This document shows positions 22,995 to 34,200 of a DNA stretch of 64,000 bases, in pieces; the stretch's first letter is position 1; every line of letters begins with the position of its first letter. The position numbers and the translations under genes were made by a program. Source of the DNA: Edaphochlamys debaryana. Lineage: Eukaryota > Chlorophyta > Chlorophyceae > Chlamydomonadales. The stretch lies in the NCBI GenBank assembly GCA_016858145.1, contig JAEHOE010000092.1, forward strand, positions 434,001 to 498,000. The letters are read 5' to 3'. Below the pieces are notes generated by a model. That model was not told where the DNA came from. It was given only the letters and a program-made list of their open reading frames with translations, and did no database searches.

Positions 22995-25856
22995 ATGCCC
23001 CTACGTATCCCCCGGTATACGCCTCTCCAGGGCGCCTGCATCGCAGGAGTGCTAGTTTTCGGTACTATTATCGAGCCGGTTCGCCGGGTCGCGGTTTCAG
23101 CGTGCCGCAGCCTATTCAGCTGCCCCCTGTCCGCCCCGCAGCCTATGAGCTGCAAAGCGAGGGCCGCGATGGACAGATCAAGCCCTATCGAAAGCCTTGG
23201 GCCTTGACCGCGGCAGTCTTCTTCGGTGAGTGAAACCCATGCACGGGCGTCCACGGGCAAGCAACACGACCCGACCTTGCCTGCTGGGGGACCCTGCTGT
23301 CACGGCAGCCTGCCCACCAGGCCTGTGACAGCCTGCTGGAGCCCGCGCGGAACTTACCATAATACGCCCTTGTGCACCGTTGGTATCCACAGCGCAGCTG
23401 CTGTGCCTGCCCCTGGCATTATACCTGGAGTGGCGGAAGCCGCGGGAGGTGGAGCAGACCGCGGGAAAGGAGCAGCCCCACGAGGACAAGCTGAAGGTGG
23501 GGACACGTTCGGGGGGTACTTCTGCCACACGTCCGTACGAAGCAATACGGTCCCTGGGCTCCCTGAGCACGCTTGGCACACGTCACACGGCGGCCTGACT
23601 GGCCCCCTGCCTGCCTGCCTCCAGGTCACCGGTGACTCATCCTCCTCCAAAGACGCCACCCCAGCCACCGCCAATGGCGGTTGGCGCTCCTGGCTCCGGG
23701 TCTGGGGCCTCGTCATGTTTCCCACCCTGCTGTCGATCGTCGGCATGGCGCTCCTCAGCATCGCCCTCCTCAACGTCACTGTCTCCGTGTGGCAGATGCT
23801 GCGCGGCCTAGAGGTGCTGTTCGCGGCGGTCCTGGGCGTCCTGTTCCTGGGGCGCAGGCTCAACGGCTTCCACCGAACGGGCGTTGCCCTCACCGTGGTG
23901 GGTGGGTGGGTGGGGTCAAGCAATCAAGCGTAGGGGCCAAGTGGAGCAAAGCGGGGGGACCCTTGTCACTGCTATGACTCACGGCTGCTATGACTCACTG
24001 CTATGACTCACTGCTAACATTTCTGACGTGATGACCTGGTCGGCGTGACTCAGGTCGGCGTCGCCGTCGTGGGGCTGAGCTACGTGCTGTCGGGCGGCGC
24101 GAGCCCGGAGCATACCACAACAGCGCAGATGCTGCTGGGGCTGGGGCTCGGCGTGGCTTCACTGGTGAGGAGGCAAGGGGCGGGCACAGGCGGGGGCCGG
24201 GCGGGGCGTGCACCCCTCAGGGCACGTTCCTGCATTGACGTCGCTGCTCTGCCCTGCAACTTGTAGACGCCTCATGGTTTCGCCCTCGGCTTGAGTGATT
24301 GCCCGTTGCACTGCATGCATGCCCAGGCTCTCCAGGCCGCCACCCTGACGGTGGAGGAGCACCTCATGCGCCGCGAGGCCATCAGCGGTGCCATGCTCAT
24401 GGCCCTGCAGGGTGCGATCGGCAGCGTGATCCTCGTGGGCGTCATCCTACCGGTCGTGTACTACCTGCCCGGTGCGTGGGTAATGCCGCCCAGTGGGCAG
24501 CTGAGGTCTCCGAGGTTTGGGGGGTCGTGGGGGGCATCTGGGATGAAGCACAGCACAGGGTCAAAGGGTGCCCCTCACCTCCCGAGAGAAGGCGCTCTGC
24601 TAGGGCCACCCCCACCGTCAACTCAGCTTAGGTTACACCAAACTTCTTCATTCCATCGCGCGTACCGCCGATGCGCTGCCCGCCTCCACGTAGGCAAGGA
24701 GGGCGAGGGCATCCATGAGGACACTCTTGACACCCTCGTGGTGGGTCGGGCGGCCCCGGGGGCTGAGGGAGGCCGTTTGGACGGTCTGCTGAGGTCAGCA
24801 GGCCTCTCCCCCTCGTTAAACAGTCTGACGTAGCCCACCCTTCTACCTGTGCGTCTCCCTGCTTGCCGCGCTGCCCCTTACTTCACACCCACATACAGAT
24901 GCTCAGCAACTCCCCCGCGCTGCTTGCGGTGGTGGTGCTGGACGTGGTGATGCTCGTGCCGTACCAGCTGGTTGCCATGGCGGTGACGTACGACCAGGGT
25001 GCCGTATTCCTGACGATCATGGACTCGCTAAAGACTGTCGTGGTCTGGGGGGTGAGTGATGCGCGCGGGAAGCTGCTTGCCAGCAGCTGGGCAGGCTGGC
25101 CTGTCTGCCAGCCGCAGTGTGTGTTTCGTGCAGGGCTCGGTCTCCCTCGAGGGCCTCAACTCGGCGTGCTGTCTTACGTCCCCTGCCCCAGGTCATGCTC
25201 GTGCTGTTCTACGCGGGTGCTGCGGGCGGCACGCTCGGCGAGAAATGGAGCAACTGGTCTTGGATGCAAGTGGGCGGATTCGTGGTCATAATCACGGCTG
25301 CATTCGTGTACGGGTGAGCAGCTGGCAGCAGGGCATGGATGCCTGCTGGGGCAGTCACGCGCACAAGCTCGGAGCACTGCTCCTGGCGGCAGGGTCAAAT
25401 GCCCCTACAGATAGAGTCAGTGTTCCACCTGCCTCCGCCGTCCCTCTCGGTCCACTGCCCTCCTCACTGTCGTACGACGCGTCTTCCTATATATCCCTCC
25501 CTCCCAAACTTGCAGGCACGGAGACACCCTCGAGGCGGACAAGGTAGGTCAATGCAACCTACCGCGCTTGCCCGCTCGCTGCAGAACCGGGGCTGACAAA
25601 TACACATCCGCTCCCTCATCGGCTGCTGCGCGCGCAGGAGAAGCTGGAAACGGAAGGACTACAAGGACCCCAGCAGGGCAGCAGCTGCAGCAGCAGCAGT
25701 GCTGCTGCCGGCAAGGATGCGGATGTTGAGGCGGGGTTACAGCCGGAATCTGACTCGACGCCGCCGTGCGAAGGGAATGACGGGGACGAGCAGCAACTGG
25801 CCCTGGGCGATGCTGTGGTGCGGATTACTGCCGTCAGGGGGCCGTTGGAGGAGTGA
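22995..25856 (+). CDS. SLC35F6-like transporter of the drug/metabolite transporter superfamily
   Basis: Eleven exons join in phase: 22995-23061, 23142-23225, 23393-23496, 23625-23897, 24054-24164, 24327-24471, 24694-24740, 24899-25051, 25192-25313, 25516-25543, 25638-25856 (450 residues). Hydrophobic segments are spread over the first about 370 residues, compatible with the ten-helix DMT fold. Family landmarks are LLNVTVSVWQMLRG and VLFLGRRLNGF in the middle (compare LN-T-S-QMLRG and FLGRRL of the SLC35F6/EamA group), VEEHLMRR, ILPVVYYLPG, HEDTLDTLVMLSNS and IMDSLKTVVVWG near the end. The C-terminus is a hydrophilic, Gln/Ser/acidic tail of about 75 residues, likely cytosolic. Substrate cannot be read from sequence; SLC35F6 relatives sit in lysosomal or other endomembranes. 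Exon 1 is the least certain part; it was chosen because its ATG gives a first helix and the right phase. Confidence 0.8.
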
Positions 25857-27334
25857 GCGGCCGTGGCTGAGTGGGCTGAGCGGGGCAAAGAGGTGTGCGG
25901 CGGCACCGCCGGTCACGGCGTAATGACTCAACCTGTCGGATCGATGCATGGACGGGGGTGCTTGTGGGGTGCGCTCGTGAGCGGCGCGCGGAGCGAGGCT
26001 GTACACGCATGCACCAGAGCTCGACAGGGCGGCGTCTGTCAGGACTGTCAGGACTTCCGAACCTGGCTGGCTCATTGTCAGCAGCCTGCAGGGGTCGTGT
26101 CGCACGGTAGCATGTATGCGTGTATGTAGTATGCTATGGGGGATGGGGCGGCGGCGGGCTTGCGCAGCTGAGTCGATTATTGGTCGACCTAGTCGACCCA
26201 TAGTCCGTCCCCTGGCGGCGACTGACGTGCCCCCCGCCGAGCCCCGCCGGACCGGCGGACGACTACGCCCAGGGAAGATAGCAACACTGAGCCCGCTCCT
26301 CGCATCCCGGCGGCCCGCCCCGACAGCCTCCCCAACACGCGCCCCGACATACATCGCCCTTGTTATCAACCCCTGCAGGCCCTGCCACTCGACAACCGTA
26401 CAGCCGCGTGCCGTACAGCCTGTACGGGGCCTGTGCGTTGCTGAGCTCCGTCCGCTCTGTGAGTGCGTTTGCACGTGTGCACCCGTACCCCGGGGGCCCC
26501 CCCCGCAGCTTCGGCCGCCAGCCGCCTTGCCAGTTGCCACGCACCAGCAACCAGGTACGTAGGGCCGCAAGCAACCAGCGCCGCTCGCCTTCTGGGGATG
26601 CCCTAAGCGAGGGGCGGGCGATGAGCCCGTACCGGTGAGGGGCCCGGTCCAGGCGGGGTCGACACGAATCAGGGCTGTATCTATGCATGTTTCGGCACCG
26701 ACTGCCCACACCTGCACCGGATCAGGGACAGGGACGGAGGCACGGCACCCTGCAGGACCTAAAGCGCCCTGCTGCTGATCATGCAGGATCATGATCCCCG
26801 ATGGCATCCGGGGGTAGGCAGGCAGGCGCGCGGGCGCCTACCCTACCTACCTACCCGGCCCCCGTCGCCCAGTTCCGCCGACACCGCGCGAGTGCCCTCT
26901 TCACAGCCTTACAGCGGCAACACATACGTTACACAACCGGCCAAGAACAAAAGGCCTGCCTGCTGGATTATTTTGCGCGCGGCGCCCGTTGCCCTCGCAC
27001 CTTGCCTCGCTCGCACCCGCAGTCGGTGCAGTCGCGAGATGTTGCAAGCCTCCTCGCAGGGGAGCGCCAAGTGAGCGCCCAAGTGCAACATTAGCATATG
27101 TACGCAGCAGCTGGAAGGTGGTGAAAGCGCAGAGAAGGCACGCAAAGTTGGACGTTTCGTTCGCCCCGTTACCCCCGTTCCGAGTCGCTTTCCTCCACGC
27201 AGGCAGGACAACTGGCAAGAGCTGGAGTATCTATGTGTTCACCGCAGGCAGGGGTATGCAATCGAGTTGTGCTCGAGTCGCGTCGTTGTCGTGGTTTCAG
27301 CAGTTTCAGTCAGCTCAAACAGGGGTGATCACAA
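25857..27334. other. Intergenic region, 1.5 kb
   Basis: No gene recognised. Open frames of 85-150 codons on both strands overlap each other and lack splice signals. A short ACCTACCTACC run occurs near 26845-26855. Confidence 0.5.
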
Positions 27335-28085
27335 AGCGGGAGCAGCATACCGGCCGGTTGTCAAAGGCCTGATTGCTTGTGCGCATAAGCCTCGCCACAG
27401 GTGCTGCTGGACGAGGTAGGCAGGCTGCCCCTCATCACACCGCCGATACACCGCCAGTGCGACAACTGCTGACGTAGCCACGCCCAGGGGTGGCAACGCC
27501 TTGAGGGACGTGCGCTGGCAGCACGCGTTCTCCTTGTTGTCCTGCCCATGGTAATAAATGACCGCCCTGCACATCCCTTAAACTGTCACCTGGACGAGTT
27601 AGGCAGCACAAAAAGTGAACCTGCTGCAAATACACGTCTGGTGCACCCCAATGCGACAACCTCCGGTCGAACAACTGCGCATGACTGGATTCGATCGCCC
27701 TGCTGGCGAAGAGCAAGCACGTCAGCTTCATAAGCTACTCGGTGAGAAACGGCATATGCATTGATGACTCATCATGCAGGGGGGTTGGGGGGAATGAGAA
27801 ACGGGACGCCCCCCGCCATCATTCCGACGGGGCAAGTAAACAGGCATCATTGGAAGAGCGCCCTCAGCTAATTGTGGCTTTTACCTGCTCTTGACACTTA
27901 GGCAGCCGGCCTACGCGCTGGCTTGTTGTGCACGACACATGCTTCGTTCCCGCTACGGTTGTCTCTATCTCTGAGGCGTCGTCGTAACAGTTCATCGTTC
28001 TTGCGCTGTACAGTGTCTGTCGTAGACTTCGTAACTCACTTCTGTGTGCCTTTCGAAGCATTCGAAGTAACTGTTGCGAACATTC
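27335..28085 (+). repeat. Block paralogous to 43221-43720
   Basis: Starts with AGCATACCGGCCGGTTGTCA (compare AGCATACCGGCTGGTAGTCA at 43.22 kb), then CAAAGGCCTGATTGCTTGTG, CACCGCCGATA, GCTGACGTAGCCACGCC. Later come GGCCTACGCGCT, TTGTGCACGAC, GAGGCGTCGT and TTGCGAAC, all in the same order as the right-hand copy, with diverged sequence between. Confidence 0.75.
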
Positions 28086-28684
28086 TGTCGGGGAGCTGAG
28101 GGCGGGAGGGCAGGTAGCTTAGGGCAGCTCATCAACCCAGATGGGCGACTTGAGGGACCGCCGGGGCATTGCGGCCTATCTGCTAGGCACGCACCAGGGG
28201 GGACAAGGCCGGTGCCGCCAGCGTTTGGCGAACCAAAGCACAGACTACACAGACTGCCACGTGGAAATGGCTTGGAGGCTCGAAGCCGTCAACGCAGCGC
28301 TGTGGGTCGGCCGGGGATCCCGGCCACCTGTGATCGATGCATATACGCCCTCTCCGCCCCTCCCCCCTCCGCTCAACCCCGCCCACCGCCGCCGGCCTGA
28401 TGATGAGTACCCTGAGCTACGCCGCCCCCACTGCGATTCGTTCCCTGCATGCAGTGCGCGCACCTGAGTGCCTGAGTGCGGCCCATTGCGACGTACGGCC
28501 CCTCGCCTCGGCTACCTCGGCCATGCGGCGACCCGGCGTTAGATATTCTATTTCTATCTCTCTCATAAGAGCTGGCAGTGAAACTGGGACATGGGGACGG
28601 CGCAAGCAAAAGTGAAATTGGGACCCAGCAGAAGGGTAGAAATGTGCGCGCAGGGAGATACACTGAAATTGGGACCTGTGGCAC
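27794..28684. repeat. Tandem 891-bp duplication, unit 1
   Basis: Unit begins ATGAGAAACGGGACGCC and recurs immediately at 28685 with an offset of 891. Near-identical; one difference seen (GAAGCATTCG here, GAAGTATTCG in unit 2). Contains a degenerate copy of TPR-gene intron 4/exon 5 at about 28087-28440 and three GAAAYYGGGAC motifs near its right end. Confidence 0.92.
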
Positions 28685-29573
28685 ATGAGAAACGGGACGC
28701 CCCCCGCCATCATTCCGACGGGGCAAGTAAACAGGCATCATTGGAAGAGCGCCCTCAGCTAATTGTGGCTTTTACCTGCTCTTGACACTTAGGCAGCCGG
28801 CCTACGCGCTGGCTTGTTGTGCACGACACATGCTTCGTTCCCGCTACGGTTGTCTCTATCTCTGAGGCGTCGTCGTAACAGTTCATCGTTCTTGCGCTGT
28901 ACAGTGTCTGTCGTAGACTTCGTAACTCACTTCTGTGTGCCTTTCGAAGTATTCGAAGTAACTGTTGCGAACATTCTGTCGGGGAGCTGAGGGCGGGAGG
29001 GCAGGTAGCTTAGGGCAGCTCATCAACCCAGATGGGCGACTTGAGGGACCGCCGGGGCATTGCGGCCTATCTGCTAGGCACGCACCAGGGGGGACAAGGC
29101 CGGTGCCGCCAGCGTTTGGCGAACCAAAGCACAGACTACACAGACTGCCACGTGGAAATGGCTTGGAGGCTCGAAGCCGTCAACGCAGCGCTGTGGGTCG
29201 GCCGGGGATCCCGGCCACCTGTGATCGATGCATATACGCCCTCTCCGCCCCTCCCCCCTCCGCTCAACCCCGCCCACCGCCGCCGGCCTGATGATGAGTA
29301 CCCTGAGCTACGCCGCCCCCACTGCGATTCGTTCCCTGCATGCAGTGCGCGCACCTGAGTGCCTGAGTGCGGCCCATTGCGACGTACGGCCCCTCGCCTC
29401 GGCTACCTCGGCCATGCGGCGACCCGGCGTTAGATATTCTATTTCTATCTCTCTCATAAGAGCTGGCAGTGAAACTGGGACATGGGGACGGCGCAAGCAA
29501 AAGTGAAATTGGGACCCAGCAGAAGGGTAGAAATGTGCGCGCAGGGAGATACACTGAAATTGGGACCTGTGGC
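28685..29573. repeat. Tandem 891-bp duplication, unit 2
   Basis: Second copy of the unit at 27794; similarity stops after CCTGTGGC at 29573. The remaining 336 bases up to the LTR element hold nothing recognised. Confidence 0.92.
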
Positions 29574-29909
29574 GTCCCACCTCAGTGGTGACACCCACGC
29601 CACCTTACTTGTGGCTTTGACCGTGAGGCGTGTCGAGCGGAAGACAGGCAAGCAGGAGCAGGGCAAGCATCCCTCCGGCCTTGGCTGCTGTGCATGTGGT
29701 GTGCGGGTGGCACAGCCATTATTAGGTGCACAGGGCAAGTGGCCGCCTCAGAGGAAAGGGAGACAGCACTAGATAGCAGCACTGAAAGGCCCCGCAAGCA
29801 ATGTTGCCATACATGGTATCAAGTCGGCCCCTCTGGATACATTTAGCCATCGGGCCTGCCTCCCTCAAATAAAGCAGGGCAGCCGGTCAGGGCAGGCGCG
29901 AGTGGACTA

Positions 29910-31191
29910 TGTTGCACGAGGGTGGTTGAACATGAGGATTGGGTGTCCACGCGACACGCTCCTGCGTGTGCCGCGCACTTTGCGGCTGTACCATAGCACT
30001 TGCATGCCCACGAGCGATTGGCATGCGCTCATGGCAGGGCACGCACATTGACAAGTCGGGGGTGCACTTCTAAGTTTCTACGGCATGCGGCGTGGTGTGT
30101 GTGGCGTGTGGCCTGGAGCAATGGCACGTGTACCACTGAGTAAGCAAGGGTCCCCTGGACCACTAGTTGTCTTTGTGGCGAGCGAGGCGCCCTGGATACC
30201 CTGGGACGAGTGGAAGGGCACCGTATGTGGGATAAGGGTGTGTGGTCGTGAGGGCTGAGCGGTCGGGAGCACATCTGCGGCCTGTGTACAATATTGCAAG
30301 TGGATCTGGACCATGCAAGATGGGTGGCGAGGGCCAAGGGGGAAGAGGGTGTGTGGTTGTTGACGCTCGGAGGTGTTTGGTGGTCACGGCAATTGTGGTT
30401 TGGGTTGATTGATGTGGTTGTGCGGTAGTGCGTGAAGCTTTCAAAGGGGCCTTATGCGATTGCCCGGGAGTACATAAGGAGTGGCCGGTGACGGATGGGG
30501 TAAGCCCCGGATCCAAAATCGTGATCGTCTGGAGCGTAAACCTGCCCTGACTCGCTATTCTGCGGCTTTATTGCCAAGTGCTATCCTGCCGAGCCCTCTG
30601 TAATCTGAGAGCTCACTTCTGTCTCCGACCTGGAGCCCCGCGCCCTGTTCCCAGAGGCGTCAGGCACGGACCCCTGGTCCCTGCCCCCACTCAGCCTGCC
30701 TGCCCCGCAGCCGGCTGTGTTTGTCTCGTGTCCCCTTCAGCGCTCGCACTAGCGCCACAGGGCACGCTCCCCGCTCCTCGCCTGCATCAGTGCGCGAGCG
30801 GAGGCGAGCGCATTGGCTTCCTACCCGATCACACGCTAAACCCTGCGGGCCCTCAGCCCAGCCGGGTCTTCACCGCAGCAGCCCCGCGCCGCTGCTCCAT
30901 CCCCCCCCCCTTCCGTCCGCTCACACCCCTTTGACCCCGTCACGCTATACGCTTCCGCTGCATCACTTCCCAAACCTAAGTCCCACTTCGACGTGCGCAA
31001 TACCCCTGCGTCACGAGACCCGCGCTTGAGACATCCCGAGCCCGCTCCCTGAGGCGAGACCAGAGTCAGCGTCTTCACACGCTAGATCCTGGGCACCACC
31101 GGGCGTGCAGAACGATCCTAGGGCAGCAATCCACACGACTGGGCCACAAAAAAAAATTTGTGGGTACTCATTAAGTGTGGCCCTGCTTTCC
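29910..31191 (+). repeat. Upstream LTR
   Basis: Starts TGTTGCACGAGGGTGG and ends CCTGCTTTCC; same length and sequence as 41211-42492 (offset 11301). Carries TGTAA at 30599-30603, a candidate polyadenylation signal placing the R region, and an A-run at 31147-31155. Confidence 0.9.
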
Positions 31192-31209
31192 TGGTAGCGG
31201 GACCTGGTT
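31192..31209 (+). other. Putative tRNA primer-binding site
   Basis: TGGTAGCGGGACCTGG starts directly at the LTR boundary. TGG is the complement of the CCA tail of tRNAs, as expected for a reverse-transcription primer site. The tRNA was not identified. Confidence 0.5.
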
Positions 31210-31290
31210 ATGCAAGTCGGTGGCTGCACCTCGCTCTCATAGCCGGTCAGACGTACAGTAACACCCAACACAAGAAGAAAAGGGGCCAAT

Positions 31291-34200
31291 ATGGAAGACC
31301 AAGAGCGCCAACATGGCGTTACCGCGTCTGGCTTGAATGCCATCCCCCTGTTCGATCCGGATCTGCATGATGCACGGCAATGGCTAAACCGCATTGAGCG
31401 CCACGCCCAGTTGTTTGAATGGCGTGATGAGGATAAATTGATGGTGGCGTGCTGCCGCCTGAACTCGGTCGCCCAGATTTGGGAGGCGGGGCTTGGACCA
31501 GAGCTAGGAAACTGGGCGTCCTTCAGACGGGCTTTCGTGAACCGGTTCGCCGAGAGAGAGGACGAGTTGTACAGCCGCCTGGCAAACTGCAAGCAGGGGC
31601 GCAAGGAGAGCGTGAGGCGCTATGCGGACCGATATCGGCACCTGTGCTCACAGCTCAGCATTGATGCAAACGAGGACCCCACATACATGTATAACTTCCT
31701 GCGAGGGCTGCAACCCCGCATCCACGCCAAGGTTTACCTGTTGCGGCCACGTGACCTTGACGCTGCCATCAGCGATGCCATATATGTGAGCGAGGGTCTG
31801 GACCTGGCGAGGGATGATCAAGGGGATGAGGAGGAGGGGGAGGATGTGGGCCGGTCTGCGCCCAGTCGCAAGGGCCGAGAGGAGGGTCCCCGGTTTGAGC
31901 GGGTGAACCCAGCGCCCCGTTACGAGCTTGTGAGGCCCGAGCCACGAAGCGGTGGCATGGCACGGGGACGGGACGCGCAAGATCGCCCTCGTGTACGGTG
32001 GGATGACCGCCGGGAGCCAATGGGGAGGCGCGAAGTCACACGCACCCCACCGCGGGCGGCACCTCCCCCTCGCCCACCTGCGTCTCCCACCGGAGGGGCT
32101 TCAAACGACATTGAGGCGTTGCGGCGGGAGTTCGCACGCCTCTCCGTGAACCTGCAGGAGATGCAAAGGAGGCAGGAGGGTGGTTACCCGACAAGGCGGG
32201 GAGATGACCTGGCGACCATGGTCAGCATGGTGGACGTAGACCACACTCCTCAGGTCTACTCCGCGCATGGGGGGCCTCTGCGGGGCCGATTCCCGCGCCT
32301 GAGCCCGACACCCCCTCGATACCAGTCGCCACGTTTCCACAACCATCAGGCTCACCGGGATGAGGTGTACCTGAAGCGGATGGGTGACTTCCCGAACACC
32401 ACGCTGCCCCGCAAGAGGGTGGCGATTGACCCAGCCAGGTATGTGAATCCTGCTGGGGCGGGCGGAGCCCGTGAGGGGCGAGCGGGGGGAGAAGAGGAGC
32501 GCCCGCATGTGGCGGCACGGCGTGCTATGCCCGCTGGGACAAGGATGGACCCACCTCCCGCACAGCCCCCGGCCTTCGAAGCCAGGCGGAGCCCCGGCCG
32601 CGTGGGGTGGCGGCCGCCACCTCGGGCCGCCGGCGAGACCATGGGCCGCACGCACGCCATCCCTGCTGGCAACCCGATGGAGGAAGAGGGGAGGGTTGCG
32701 GATGAGATCATGCTGAAGGTCAACAAGTTTCCCCTGACCCTGGGGTCAGCGCTGCGTGTCAACCCTGTCAACGTTTACACAAAGCTAGGTGCTCGGATCC
32801 TCAACGTGGCACGTGCCCAGCGCGACAAGGGGGCGGCGGCCGCGCCTTCCCCCGGTGCGCCAGCTGCGCCCGCGCAGCATGCAGCCGAGATCAACCCGGA
32901 CTCACCCGACCAAGCTCGGGGCGACCCGATGATTATGCACGCCGACCCTGGGGTGGTGATGAAGACCACCGCCTTGGAGCCACCTCGGTTCCAGGTGTGC
33001 CGGGCAGAGATCCTTCTGGCTGATGCGGAGGGCGTCATGGTCAAGACCCCCAGCATCATCGATAGTGGGGCGTCCAACAGCCTGGCGCCGTACCAGACCG
33101 TACGGAAGCTACGCCTGCTGCCCAGCATTGAGCCAACCAGTGCCACGTTCCTGTCGGCGGACGGGAGCAGTGCGAAACCGTCAGGGCGGATTAGGGAGCT
33201 TTTCACATCGACAGGGGACATGGTGATCACGATTGACCCATTTGTGAGCCAGGCGAGGTCGTACTACATGCTGCTCGGCTGCGATTGGCTGAGTCAGGCG
33301 CGGGCAACCATTTGCTATGACACTTCACGCCTGTACTACACAAACGACGATGGGCAACGTAGCTTTATCCCCATCACCTTCCTGAGGTCTCCCGAGGCCA
33401 TGATGGTGGAGACCATTCCCGAGGAGGACTCACCGGAGGGGGCCTTGGTGGCGGACTTCGACCCGCCCCCTGCCGCGGCGGCGGGTGCTCGTACGCAGTC
33501 CGCAAGCACCAGCGCACCGGGGGCCGGAGAACCCATGGATGACGGTGACCTCCCGCCACTCGTGGAGGACTCTGACGAAGATGAGGACGAGGCTGAGGAG
33601 GGCGAGGAAGAAGAGGGGAGTGAGGAGGGCAGCAACTCGGAGAGCGAGGATGACGATGGGGATGATGATGCTGGGGCCGGAGGGAGCCCAGGCTCATGGG
33701 GGTCGTGGGAGGATAATGAGGATGGGCCGGATCAGGATGACTGGGAGCGGCAAGCCCAGTCAACGCGCCGACCCAACGTTGAGGTGTATCTCTCACCCTC
33801 GGCTGCCGGCCCGGCTCGCTCGGCCGCCAGCCCAAGCGGGCGGACGGCGCCTGCGGGGGAGGGTGAAGGGGCCGTGGCCCAGTTGGGAACGAAAGGGTCG
33901 GGGCGGACAGAAAGCCTGCCTAGCCCGCCGACCTTCACCTCGGCGGAGGAGCACCTGGCAGCAGCCCGGGCCCTCGCTACCCGTGCGTGGGCACGCAACA
34001 AGGAAACGCCCCCAAGGGAGGAGCTGAGTAACACGCTGCGGGAGAGGATCAACCCGGATCTCACCTCGGCACAAAGGGAGGGGATGTATCAGCTCCTGAT
34101 GCGCAACCATGACATGTTCGCCTTGACGAACAGCGAGCTGGGGCGCACGACGTGGGTAACCTGCAAGGTGGATACGGGGGACAGCCCTCCGGTTTACACC

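Noticed and set aside
28074..28467. Repeated 108-residue ORFs in the 891-bp units
   Set aside because: They cover the degenerate TPR-intron fragment; identity reflects the tandem duplication, not selection.
30029..31078. Small ORFs within the LTR (and their copies in the other LTR)
   Set aside because: Identity between copies is explained by LTR duplication; no coding features.
33485..34027. ORFs in other frames inside Gag-Pol
   Set aside because: Low-complexity shadows of the acidic segment of Gag-Pol; no independent start context or motif.
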